DNA from: Prosthecobacter sp.
Lineage (GTDB): Bacteria > Verrucomicrobiota > Verrucomicrobiia > Verrucomicrobiales > Verrucomicrobiaceae
Assembly: GCF_034366625.1 (NCBI RefSeq)
Contig: NZ_JAXMIH010000006.1
Span: 248,001-312,000 of the forward strand
Direction: 5' to 3'
DNA: 64,000 nt
In this document: piece by piece, positions 8,724 to 16,611 of the stretch
Numbering within the stretch: position 1 is the stretch's first letter
How the letters are laid out: every line of letters begins with the position of its first letter
Translations under genes and position numbers: made by a program
Notes under the pieces: model-generated
Database searches by the model: none
Seen by the model: the letters and a program-made list of their open reading frames with translations, nothing else
Told to the model about the DNA's origin: nothing

Positions 8724-11700
8724 ATGAATCCCGACATGAACACCCCTGCCACCTGCCCCCAATGCAGCTCCACACTGCCCGCTGATGCCCCGGAGGGCCT
8801 CTGCCCTGCCTGCTTGATGCGTGGTGGCCTCGACACCGATGCGACGATCAAGATGACGCCTTCGCAAAAGCCGTCAGCCGCCGAGCCGATGCCCACACCG
8901 TTGCCGGAGGAGTTGGCGCCGTTGTTTCCGCAGCTCGAAATCCTCGAACTGCTTGGTCGCGGCGGCATGGGCACGGTTTACAAGGCACGGCAGATGAAAC
9001 TGAACCGTTTCGTGGCGCTGAAGATCATCTCCGCCGAGGCGGGGGCTGATCCGCACTTCGCGGAGCGCTTTCAACGCGAGGCGCAGGCGCTCGCGAAGCT
9101 GAACCATCCGCACATCGTCAGCGTGTTCGACTTCGGCGAGACAGGCGGCCTGTTTTACTTCCTCATGGAGTATGTGGATGGCGCGAACCTCCGCACGCTC
9201 ATCCGCAGCGGCGAAATGAAGCCAGAGGCCGCGCTCGCGCTCATCCCCGCGTTTTGCGACGCGCTGCAATACGCACATGACGAGGGCGTGGTGCATCGCG
9301 ACATCAAGCCGGAGAACGTGCTCGTGGACAAGAAGGGCCGCGTCAAAATCGCCGACTTCGGTTTGGCAAAACTGCTCGGCCAGGACGCCAACGATCACAC
9401 GCTGACACGCACCGGCATGTATCTCGGCACGCCGCGCTACATGGCCCCGGAGCAGGTGGACAGGCCGGACAGCGTCGATCATCGCGCGGACATCTACAGC
9501 CTCGGTGTCGTGTTTTACGAGATGCTCACCGGCGAGATTCCAATGGGCCGCTTCGCCCCGCCCTCGCAGAAGGTACAGGTGGACGTGCGCTTCGACGAGA
9601 TCGTGCTCCACGCGCTGGAACGCGATGTCGCGCTGCGCTACCAGCACGCGAGCGAGATCAAGACGGATGTGGAGGGCGTGACGAGCACACCGAGACCACC
9701 TGCTGCGGCAGTTTCGTCCGCATCGCCTGCCATGGTTGCTCCCGCTCGTGTGGACGAGGCAGAACCGCCCGCCGCCATGCCGCTGCCAAGCTTCTTCTGG
9801 CTGCGTGCCTTTGCCCTGCTCATGCTCGGCTGGCTGGTCGTCGGCGCGCTGTGGAATTTCTGCACGCCGGGCTGCCTGCTCGGCGCGCTAGTGATGGGCA
9901 TCATCGTGATCGAGCTGGCGCTCCGTCATGCCAGGCAAAAACCCGTCTGGGCGCAGACCTGGCGCGACGCCTCGGCGTGGGGTCGGGTCTATTTCGCGGG
10001 CAGCTTCATCGTGCTCGCCGTGCTGCCGTTCATGCTGACAATCAGCGCGATGGATGTGAAGTGGGAAACATCCTCCCTGCGCTGGAATCTCATGGCGCAG
10101 TCGAAAGAGGCGTTTGAAACGGCGCACAAGGGCAAGGAATACCAGCTCATCCGCGGACTCGATGCCTTCAAGGATGAGGTGCCCGCGACCGAACTCGTTC
10201 CAAGCGCCGTCACCTGGTTTGGCGGCTGGCAGATCTGGGGCGACAACGGGCCGCACCACAATCTTTTCGGCTGGCTCTCGATCATCGCCTCATTCTGCTC
10301 CGTCACGCTCATCCTGACCTTCATGATCCAGCAGGTACTGGGCGCGGAGAAGTTTTCCGTGTGGCGCATCGGCACCAGCGGCTGGCGGCCCGCGCTGGCG
10401 CTCACCTGCACCATGCTCGCCAGCGTGGTGTGCGCGTATGCCGCGCTGAACTTCTGCTACATCACCTCGAGCACCGGCGGCAAAGGCAAGTTCACCGCGA
10501 CACCCGTCATGGTGGCGGCCACACCGCGCCAGGTGGAAATGGCGCTGCACAAATGGGCGGCGGAAAACGGCTACGCGCGTGGCGACGACAACCGCTGGAG
10601 CGTGGACACCGTGCCAAAAGGCCAGCGCGTCGCCGAAGTCGCGCTGTTCAATGCCTGGAAGGCCTCGCCCTTCGACCGCTGGCAGATGACTTGGTCCGGC
10701 CTGCGCCAGATCACACCGCATGTCACCGTGCAGACTGTGGGCACGGACAAACCGCTGCAAACCATGGCCACCTATTCTGGCAGCATGATGCAGTTCGATG
10801 CGCAGGAAACAGCGCTGTTCGAGGGCGTGATGAAGAGCCTGGCGGAAGCGATTTCCAACGCTACGGCAATGGACGTGAAGAAGCCGCTCGAAGAGCAGAT
10901 CGTCCGCAAACCTGCCGGGACTCCCACAGCAAGCAATGTGTCGCCGTGGCTGCTGTTCTTCGGCGTGGTGGGCCTCGCGGTGTTGTGGAGCGTGCTCAGG
11001 CATGGACGCCAGGGAAAAGCAGCCGGTGCGGCACTGTCTTCCGAGCCGCGACTCAGCCGCTGCGCCTTGTGGGGCGCGATATTGGCACCGTTTGGCTTGC
11101 TGCTGCTTCCCGCATTTTTCACGACGCGCACCGTGTCCAGTTCGGACGCAAATGGCATGTCCCAGCAGCCGCAGATGACGTTCATGATCCTCTTGGGCGT
11201 GCTGTTCGTCATCAGTCTGGCAGCGCCCATCGGCACGACGATTCTCGGCGCGGTGTCGCTCGGCCACATCAAGCGCTCCGGCGGCAAGCTCTACGGCCTG
11301 CCGCTCGCCTTCGCGGATGTGGTGCTCTTTCCCATGCTGCTGCTGCACGGCGGGATGGCAGTGCTCCTCGGCCTGCTCATCGTCTCGATCGTGAAAATCG
11401 CGGGCGTGAATGCCGGGATTGGACTGCTTGAATTGGGCCTGCTGGCGATGCTGCCGCTGATCGCAGATTTTTTCATCGTGCGGGCGCTGTGGCGGAAGGT
11501 GGCGGGCAAGCCTGCATCAAATGGCGGTGACATCGGCTCCAAGCTGAATCTGGCCGCCGTCGGTTTGCTGCTCGCCGGCATCGTGAACGCGCTCGCGGGA
11601 CTGGCTTGGATTGGCCTGAACGTCAACACGCTGGTGGCAGCGGCCAAGCAAGGCGCGCCAATGGCGGAGCCGGTGGTGATGCTGCTGCTGAGCCTGGGCA

Positions 11701-11915
11701 GCATCGCGGTAGTGTATTACACCATTGGCAGCGCGTTGTTCCTGATGCATCGCAAGGACGACGGCGACATCACCTTCCCGCTGATCATGGCCGCCCTCGT
11801 GCCACCGGGCTGCATCTTCGGCCTGCCTGCGGCCATTTACGCGTTGGTGCTGCTCAGCAAGCCGGAGGCGAAGGCGTTGTTTCCGCAGGCAAAGCCGGAG
11901 AGTGACACTTTGTAA
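8724..11915 (+). CDS. Zinc-ribbon serine/threonine protein kinase with C-terminal membrane domain
   Basis: 1063 residues from ATG 8724, which has AGGAAGGAG 9 nt upstream; ATG 8736 (MNTPATCPQC) is the alternative and matches the start of a paralogous remnant at 14211. An N-terminal CPQC...CPAC zinc ribbon (residues ~10-32) precedes a Hanks kinase domain (~75-330): glycine loop GRGGMGTVYKARQ, VALK lysine, HRDIKPENVLVD, DFGLAK and APEQ are all present, so it should be active. The rest carries about ten hydrophobic segments in two blocks around a soluble ~200-residue region (TPRQVEMALHKWAAENG). Likely a membrane sensor kinase acting with the adjacent ECF sigma factor. Confidence 0.9.
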   Translation: MNPDMNTPATCPQCSSTLPADAPEGLCPACLMRGGLDTDATIKMTPSQKPSAAEPMPTPLPEELAPLFPQLEILELLGRGGMGTVYKARQMKLNRFVALKIISAEAGADPHFAERFQREAQALAKLNHPHIVSVFDFGETGGLFYFLMEYVDGANLRTLIRSGEMKPEAALALIPAFCDALQYAHDEGVVHRDIKPENVLVDKKGRVKIADFGLAKLLGQDANDHTLTRTGMYLGTPRYMAPEQVDRPDSVDHRADIYSLGVVFYEMLTGEIPMGRFAPPSQKVQVDVRFDEIVLHALERDVALRYQHASEIKTDVEGVTSTPRPPAAAVSSASPAMVAPARVDEAEPPAAMPLPSFFWLRAFALLMLGWLVVGALWNFCTPGCLLGALVMGIIVIELALRHARQKPVWAQTWRDASAWGRVYFAGSFIVLAVLPFMLTISAMDVKWETSSLRWNLMAQSKEAFETAHKGKEYQLIRGLDAFKDEVPATELVPSAVTWFGGWQIWGDNGPHHNLFGWLSIIASFCSVTLILTFMIQQVLGAEKFSVWRIGTSGWRPALALTCTMLASVVCAYAALNFCYITSSTGGKGKFTATPVMVAATPRQVEMALHKWAAENGYARGDDNRWSVDTVPKGQRVAEVALFNAWKASPFDRWQMTWSGLRQITPHVTVQTVGTDKPLQTMATYSGSMMQFDAQETALFEGVMKSLAEAISNATAMDVKKPLEEQIVRKPAGTPTASNVSPWLLFFGVVGLAVLWSVLRHGRQGKAAGAALSSEPRLSRCALWGAILAPFGLLLLPAFFTTRTVSSSDANGMSQQPQMTFMILLGVLFVISLAAPIGTTILGAVSLGHIKRSGGKLYGLPLAFADVVLFPMLLLHGGMAVLLGLLIVSIVKIAGVNAGIGLLELGLLAMLPLIADFFIVRALWRKVAGKPASNGGDIGSKLNLAAVGLLLAGIVNALAGLAWIGLNVNTLVAAAKQGAPMAEPVVMLLLSLGSIAVVYYTIGSALFLMHRKDDGDITFPLIMAALVPPGCIFGLPAAIYALVLLSKPEAKALFPQAKPESDTL

Positions 11916-11938
11916 CCTGCCGTTCCGCATCCGTCAGT
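11911..11938 (+). promoter_or_regulatory. Candidate ECF promoter before the 11968 gene
   Basis: TGTAAC (11911-11916), 16 nt, GTCAGT (11933-11938), 29 nt before ATG 11968. It overlaps the stop codon of the kinase gene. It is not in a paralogous sequence context, so it is the most independent of the three copies. Confidence 0.4.
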
Positions 11939-11967
11939 AAGCCCGTGAACAAGCCATCCATCATCTC

Positions 11968-12435
11968 ATGAGCACACCCGATCCCACTCCTGCCTCCAAC
12001 ATTCCGTTCCAGCCGAAACGCTACCCCAAGTGGATGCCCGTCGCCGTGGTCGCCGCTTTCCTCATCGGCGTTTTTGCCATCAAGATGATCCTCCCGCCGC
12101 AGTGGCATGCACGGCTCGAACTGAAGAACACAGGCACAAAAGCCGTGACCATCGTCTTCAAGGAGCAAAGCACTGTCACGAAGCCCGGCGAGATCTGGAA
12201 GGGCGACTTCCGCGCCAGCGACACCATCAGCATCCATGCTGGCGAGAGCATTCACGCGCCATCGCACACCCTCACGATGCCCGCAAAGAATCCCAAGCCG
12301 TGGACACCGAGCCACTCGATCGTCCAGCACTGGACCGCCGACGTGAATGCCGACGATCCGCAGAACATCCGCATCGAGAACCGCCGCTACACCGAGGTGA
12401 CGATGCCGCCCTCACCCTGGGAGCCGTGGCCATGA
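11968..12435 (+). CDS. Membrane-anchored protein of unknown function
   Basis: 155 residues. A polar N-terminus (MSTPDPTPASNIPFQPKRYP) leads into one transmembrane helix (residues ~23-42, WMPVAVVAAFLIGVFAIKMI), then a ~110-residue outside domain rich in beta-strand pattern (WHARLELKNTGTKAVTIVF, GEIWKGDFRASDTISIHAGE). I do not recognise the family. Its stop overlaps the next gene (ATGATGA), and it follows the STPK with its own candidate ECF promoter, so it is probably part of that signalling cluster. Confidence 0.65.
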   Translation: MSTPDPTPASNIPFQPKRYPKWMPVAVVAAFLIGVFAIKMILPPQWHARLELKNTGTKAVTIVFKEQSTVTKPGEIWKGDFRASDTISIHAGESIHAPSHTLTMPAKNPKPWTPSHSIVQHWTADVNADDPQNIRIENRRYTEVTMPPSPWEPWP

Positions 12436-12839
12436 TGAATGGGCTCCACCGACTCTGGCAATGGCTCAAGCAAGGCGAGCCAGGAACCATCAGCTCGTTT
12501 GGGCTGCTCATCCTTGGCATCGCTCTCGGAGCCGTGGCCATGATCGCGATGCTCGGCATCGCGCTGACGGCTAGAGCGTCGTCGAATGTGTTGCCTATGA
12601 TCGCGTTCATCATCCTCGGCAGCCCGCTGATCTGGGGCTTCATCGTTGGAGCCATTCAGCCGCGTCAGGCGTTGCTGTGGAGCACCAGCATTTCGTTGCC
12701 CATGCTGGTCTGGGGATTGTTCTGCCTGCTGTTCGTTTTGTTTGAAGGCCCCGGCTTGCTGATCTGGTTGCTGGCGGCCTTCTTCATGGCGGCGCTTGCG
12801 GTCTTGGGCACCTTGTTCGCACGCCGCCTTCGTCGATGA
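12432..12839 (+). CDS. Four-helix membrane protein, unknown
   Basis: 135 residues, starting MMNGLHRLWQWLKQG at an ATG overlapping the upstream stop. Hydrophobic helices lie at ~20-43, ~51-69, ~77-97 and ~100-124, with a C-terminal RRLRR. No family recognised. Coupling to the previous gene suggests the two proteins form a small membrane complex. It could equally be an independent housekeeping membrane protein. Confidence 0.65.
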   Translation: MMNGLHRLWQWLKQGEPGTISSFGLLILGIALGAVAMIAMLGIALTARASSNVLPMIAFIILGSPLIWGFIVGAIQPRQALLWSTSISLPMLVWGLFCLLFVLFEGPGLLIWLLAAFFMAALAVLGTLFARRLRR

Positions 12840-12845
12840 CATCTC

Positions 12846-13667
12846 ATGAATGCACACCCCATGCCGCACTATCCGCAGTTCCCGCGCACCGCGATGTATC
12901 ATCCCGACTGGATCACCGCCGGTGTCAGCGGCGGCGCGAATCCGCTGTGGCTCACGGAATGGCTGACGGAGGTGATGGAGTTGCGTCCCGGCATGCGCGT
13001 GCTCGATCTCGGCTGCGGTCGCGCCATGTCCTCGGTCTTTCTGCATCGCGAGTTCGGCGTTCAAGTCTGGGCCGCCGACCTGTGGTTCGATGTCTCGGAA
13101 AATCATGAGCGTATTCGTGACGCAGGCTGCGCGGACGGCGTGTTCCCGCTGCATGCGGACGCACGGGCGCTGCCCTTCGCGCGTGATTTTTTCGACGCCA
13201 TCATCAGCATCGACTCCTTCCCTTACTATGGCACGGATGAGATGTATCTGCCGTATCTCGCGCGCTTGGTGAAGCCCGGCGGTGTCATCGCCATCGCCAT
13301 CGCCGGAGCCGCCGTGGTGCAGGAATGGGATGCCGATGTGCCCGCGCATCTGCGTGACTGGTGGACGCCTGATCTCAGTTGCCTGCATTCGGCGGGATGG
13401 TGGAGAAAGCATTGGGAAAAGAGCGGCATTCTCACAGTGGAGCACTCCGACACGATGCCCAAAGGCTGGAAACTCTGGCGCGACTGGCTGCACGTCATCG
13501 CACCCGACAACACGAGCGAAATCGCCGCACTGGAGGCGGATCGCGGCAGCTACCTCGGCTATGTCCGTATCGTTGGACGACGCAGGGCGGATGTGGCGTT
13601 GCCTGATCCCGTGCTTTCCATTCCCCCGGCTTATGTGAAACAACCGCTACTTCAAGATCATGCCTGA
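12846..13667 (+). CDS. Class I SAM-dependent methyltransferase
   Basis: 273 residues. Motif I VLDLGCGRAMSSVFLHREFG (residues ~55-74) binds SAM, followed by an acidic end of strand 2 (VWAADLW), an aromatic post-motif region (IDSFPYYGTDEMYLPYLARL) and the usual late KPGGVIAIAIAG strand. The Rossmann-fold methyltransferase call is secure; the substrate is unknown. Trp-rich segments (DWWTPD, HSAGWWRKHW) resemble small-molecule methyltransferases. It begins 6 nt after the membrane gene and its stop overlaps the next gene by 8 nt. Confidence 0.85.
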   Translation: MNAHPMPHYPQFPRTAMYHPDWITAGVSGGANPLWLTEWLTEVMELRPGMRVLDLGCGRAMSSVFLHREFGVQVWAADLWFDVSENHERIRDAGCADGVFPLHADARALPFARDFFDAIISIDSFPYYGTDEMYLPYLARLVKPGGVIAIAIAGAAVVQEWDADVPAHLRDWWTPDLSCLHSAGWWRKHWEKSGILTVEHSDTMPKGWKLWRDWLHVIAPDNTSEIAALEADRGSYLGYVRIVGRRRADVALPDPVLSIPPAYVKQPLLQDHA

Positions 13668-14124
13668 ACGTCGCGTCATCGTCTATGGCAACGCTGGCTC
13701 CGGCAAGACTACCATGGCGCGCAGCCTCGCTCTGCCGGTGCTGAGTCTTGATCACATCACCTGGGCCGCTTCCGGCGTCCGTTTGCCGATGGCCGAGAGT
13801 TTGGCGGCTTTAGAGGCATTCATGAGCGAACACTCGGAATGGGTGATCGAAGGCTGCTATGGCGACTTGATCGAACACGCGGCCAAACACGGCACCGAGC
13901 TGCGTTTTCTCAATCCAGGCGTCGAAACCTGCATCGCCAACGCCCGCAACCGGCCCTGGGAGCCGAGCTACTGTGAATCCGCCGAGGAACAGCAACGATT
14001 GCTGGACCCACTGATCGAGTTCATCCGCCTCTACGAGACCCGCGATGATGAATACGGCCTGGCACGACATCGCGCGATCTTCGCAGTTCACAACGGACCC
14101 AAACGTGAATACACCCGCCAGTAG
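13660..14124 (+). CDS. Small P-loop kinase/ATPase (adenylate-kinase or topology-modulation-like)
   Basis: 154 residues, short even for this family. A Walker A GNAGSGKTTMA follows the first strand (RRVIVYG) and an acidic switch LSLDHITWAA comes next. WVIEGCYGDLIEHAA fits the 'W-(I/V)-x-D-G-x' motif of FlaR/topology-modulation-type nucleotide kinases, although the Asp is replaced by Glu. Cytoplasmic; substrate unknown. It overlaps the methyltransferase gene by 8 nt. Confidence 0.7.
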   Translation: MPERRVIVYGNAGSGKTTMARSLALPVLSLDHITWAASGVRLPMAESLAALEAFMSEHSEWVIEGCYGDLIEHAAKHGTELRFLNPGVETCIANARNRPWEPSYCESAEEQQRLLDPLIEFIRLYETRDDEYGLARHRAIFAVHNGPKREYTRQ

Positions 14125-14154
14125 CAGCAAGGCATGCCTCCCTGAAACTTTTTC

Positions 14155-14182
14155 TGTAACCTGCCCGCTGCCCTCTTTCAGG
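14155..14182 (+). promoter_or_regulatory. Candidate ECF promoter before the STPK remnant
   Basis: TGTAAC (14155-14160), 16 nt, TTCAGG (14177-14182). The T-run upstream and the bases TTTTTCTGTAACC and TTTCAGGAA are identical to the site before the intact kinase. It lies 28 nt before ATG 14211 of the degraded paralogue. Confidence 0.4.
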
Positions 14183-14210
14183 AACTCATGGAAACCTATC
14201 CATCTCATCC

Positions 14211-14422
14211 ATGAACACTCCAAACCCATGCCCGAAATGCGGCGCCGCACTCCCCGCCGACGCGCCTGAGTCTCTCTGCCCGGCCTGCCTCATGTCCGGC
14301 GCGCTGGCGTCGAACTTTTGCTCTTTGAAAAGCAACTGGCCGGTCACATCTGGCTGCTGCTCGCTGGACTCGTGACGTCGATCGTCGTGCTGAACGCGGG
14401 TCGTCAGCGCAAGTCTGCGTGA
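14211..14422 (+). pseudogene. Remnant of a second zinc-ribbon STPK with internal deletion
   Basis: From ATG 14211 the frame encodes the kinase-type zinc ribbon, with the cysteine pairs CPKC and CPAC. It matches the N-terminus of the intact kinase at 23 of 32 positions (MNTP, LPADAPE, LCPACLM shared). After about residue 32 the frame becomes meaningless. A different frame from 14309 reads ELLLFEKQLAGHIWLLLAGL and ends at TGA 14420-14422, a plausible C-terminal transmembrane helix. So the kinase centre has been deleted and both ends remain. This also explains the lack of an intact gene between 14124 and 14452. Confidence 0.7.
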
Positions 14423-14451
14423 AATCGCCGCCCATGACGTTATCACCTGAC

Positions 14452-15090
14452 ATGAAACTCCTCCGCCTGCTGCCCGCCCTCCTCCTCGCGCTCTCCCTTC
14501 ACGCCGAAGACCTCCATCCCGCCGCGGATGCCGCCGGCTTTGTGCCGCTCTTCAACGGCAAGGATCTCTCAGGCTGGAAAACAACGGGCAACTGGCTGGT
14601 CGAGCCTGATGGCAGCGTCTCGCTGCATCCGCGTGAAGGCGAAAAAGGATGGCAGCGCTACGACGCCTACATCTCCACCGAGAAGCAGTATGCCGACTTC
14701 ACCCTCGACCTCGAATTCAAGATCAATGCCAAGGGCAACAGCGGCGTCTTCATGCGCGTCGGTGATTTGAAGGATCACGTCAAAAGCGGCTTTGAAGTGC
14801 AGATCCTCGACACCTACGGCCTCGAAAAACCCGGCCACCACGACTGTGGTGGCATCGTGAAGGGCATCGGCCCGTCAAAGAACATGGTGAAGCCTGCGGG
14901 CGAGTGGAACCGCTACACCATCACCGTCAAAGGCCGCAGCGTGAAGGTCATCTTCAATGGCGAGCAAGTCATCGACGCCAGCCTCGACGGCATCAAGATG
15001 GCCGACCGCCCCAATCTCGGCCACATCGCCTTCCAGGACGAAGCGCTGCGCGTGTGGTACCGCAACGTGCGCATCAAGGAGCTGAAATAG
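14452..15090 (+). CDS. Secreted DUF1080 (3-keto-disaccharide hydrolase-like) protein
   Basis: 212 residues from ATG 14452, which starts the signal peptide MKLLRLLPALLLALSLHAED; upstream ATGs at 14419 and 14434 would bury it. The mature part is a single jelly-roll DUF1080 domain: FVPLFNGKDLSGWKTTGNW, DFTLDLEFKINAKGNSGVF, the G-x-E-x-Q-I-L-D motif (SGFEVQILDTYG), PAGEWNRYTITVKGRSV, and the terminal RVWYRNVRIKEL. DUF1080 includes 3-keto-glucoside hydrolases and concanavalin-like glycan-binding domains. Followed 27 nt later by two sulfatase genes, so it may act in the same extracellular glycan breakdown. Confidence 0.88.
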   Translation: MKLLRLLPALLLALSLHAEDLHPAADAAGFVPLFNGKDLSGWKTTGNWLVEPDGSVSLHPREGEKGWQRYDAYISTEKQYADFTLDLEFKINAKGNSGVFMRVGDLKDHVKSGFEVQILDTYGLEKPGHHDCGGIVKGIGPSKNMVKPAGEWNRYTITVKGRSVKVIFNGEQVIDASLDGIKMADRPNLGHIAFQDEALRVWYRNVRIKELK

Positions 15091-15117
15091 CCGAGCTTCG
15101 CGCACGTTGCAGCGGGC

Positions 15118-16611
15118 ATGAAAACTCTGCTTCTGCTCTTTTCGTGCCTTTCGTGTGTTTTGTGGGCCGCTGATCGTCCGAATGTCTTGTTCATCGCCAG
15201 CGACGACATGCGCCCGCAGCTCGGCTGCTATGGCGACACGACGGTGAAATCGCCGAATCTCGATGCGCTGGCGAAGCGCGGCATGGTTTTCCAACGCAGC
15301 TACGTGCAGCAGGCGCTTTGCTCGCCTTCACGCATCTCGATGCTTAGCGGGCGTTATCCCGCCACCACCGGCATCTTTGAAATTGGCCGCACGTTGCGCA
15401 CCACCATGCCGGACATCACCACGATGCCGCAACACTTCAAAAACAACGGCTACCACACCCGCAGTCTCGGCAAAATCTACCATGTCGGCATTGATGACGA
15501 CGCCTCGTGGACTATCCCCGCGTGGCACAGCAAAAAACCGCGCACCAGCGCAGCTACCCAGCAGGCTGTCGCCAAATATTTTGCCGATGCCAAAGCCAGT
15601 GGCACCACTCTGCCGCAAAAAGGCAAGGGCAGCCGCACCTCCGCCGTGCCCGCCTTTGAAGCCGTCGATTGTGGCGACGACGACCTCATGGACGGTGATT
15701 GCGCGACGAACGCCATCGCCCAGCTCCGCGATCACGCGAAGACTCCCGACAAGCCCTTCTTCCTCGCCGTCGGCTTTGCCAATCCACATGTGCCGTGGAT
15801 CAGCCCGAAGAAATACTGGGATCTCTACGACCGCGCGAAGCTCCCGCTCGCCTCCAACGAGTTTCTGCCCAAAAGCGCTCCCGCCTTTGCCGCCACCTCC
15901 GGTCAGGACTTCCGCTGGTATGCCAATGTGCCGCAGGGCGACCTGACCGAGCCGTTCAAACGCGAGTGCCTGCACGGCTACCTCGCCGTCATCAGCTATG
16001 TCGATGCCCAGGTCGGCCGTCTGCTCGCCGCGCTCGATGAAACCGGCCTCGCCAAGAACACCATCGTCGTCTTCTGGAGCGATCACGGCTACTACATGGG
16101 CGAGCACACCTGGTGGGGCGCGAAGCACAACAATTACGAAGGAGCCACGCGCAACTGCCTCATCGTCTCCCAGCCCGGCATGAAACACGCCGGTGAAAAG
16201 ACCGAAGCGCTCGCCCAGTCCGTCGATCTCGCCCCCACGCTCACCGACTTGTGCGGCCTGCCCGCGCACACCGCCTTTCAGGGCCGCAGCTTGAAGCCCG
16301 TGCTCGAAGATCCCGCCGCCACGGTGAATGACGCCGCCTTCAGTTGGTATCCCAAAGAAGGCTGGCTCGGCACCGCCATGCGCACCGACAAATGGCGCTT
16401 CGTCGAATGGACCAAACCAGGTCAGCAGTCCGTCCGCGAACTCTACAACCAGGTCAACGACCCCCAAAACAATCTCAACGTCGCCGACAAACCCGAGCAC
16501 GCCCAGGTCCTCGAATCGCTGAGCAAGCGGCTGAGAGAGAAGTTCCCCGTGCAGGAGTTCAAGGAGCCACCAGCAGCGGGGAAGAAGAAAGGGAAAAAGA
16601 ACCGGCCATGA
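15118..16611 (+). CDS. Secreted sulfatase, iduronate-2-sulfatase-like
   Basis: 497 residues with signal peptide MKTLLLLFSCLSCVLWAA. The start of the alkaline-phosphatase-like fold is PNVLFIASDDMRPQLGCYG, with the metal-binding Asp pair. The sulfatase signature C-S-P-S-R (in QQALCSPSRISMLSGRYP) has the Cys that is oxidised to formylglycine by a separate maturase. The later metal site is FWSDHGYYMGEHTWWGAKHN. The overall pattern fits the S1_7-like iduronate-2-sulfatase group. It ends in a Lys-rich tail (GKKKGKKNRP). The stop overlaps the start of the second sulfatase (ATGA). Confidence 0.92.
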   Translation: MKTLLLLFSCLSCVLWAADRPNVLFIASDDMRPQLGCYGDTTVKSPNLDALAKRGMVFQRSYVQQALCSPSRISMLSGRYPATTGIFEIGRTLRTTMPDITTMPQHFKNNGYHTRSLGKIYHVGIDDDASWTIPAWHSKKPRTSAATQQAVAKYFADAKASGTTLPQKGKGSRTSAVPAFEAVDCGDDDLMDGDCATNAIAQLRDHAKTPDKPFFLAVGFANPHVPWISPKKYWDLYDRAKLPLASNEFLPKSAPAFAATSGQDFRWYANVPQGDLTEPFKRECLHGYLAVISYVDAQVGRLLAALDETGLAKNTIVVFWSDHGYYMGEHTWWGAKHNNYEGATRNCLIVSQPGMKHAGEKTEALAQSVDLAPTLTDLCGLPAHTAFQGRSLKPVLEDPAATVNDAAFSWYPKEGWLGTAMRTDKWRFVEWTKPGQQSVRELYNQVNDPQNNLNVADKPEHAQVLESLSKRLREKFPVQEFKEPPAAGKKKGKKNRP

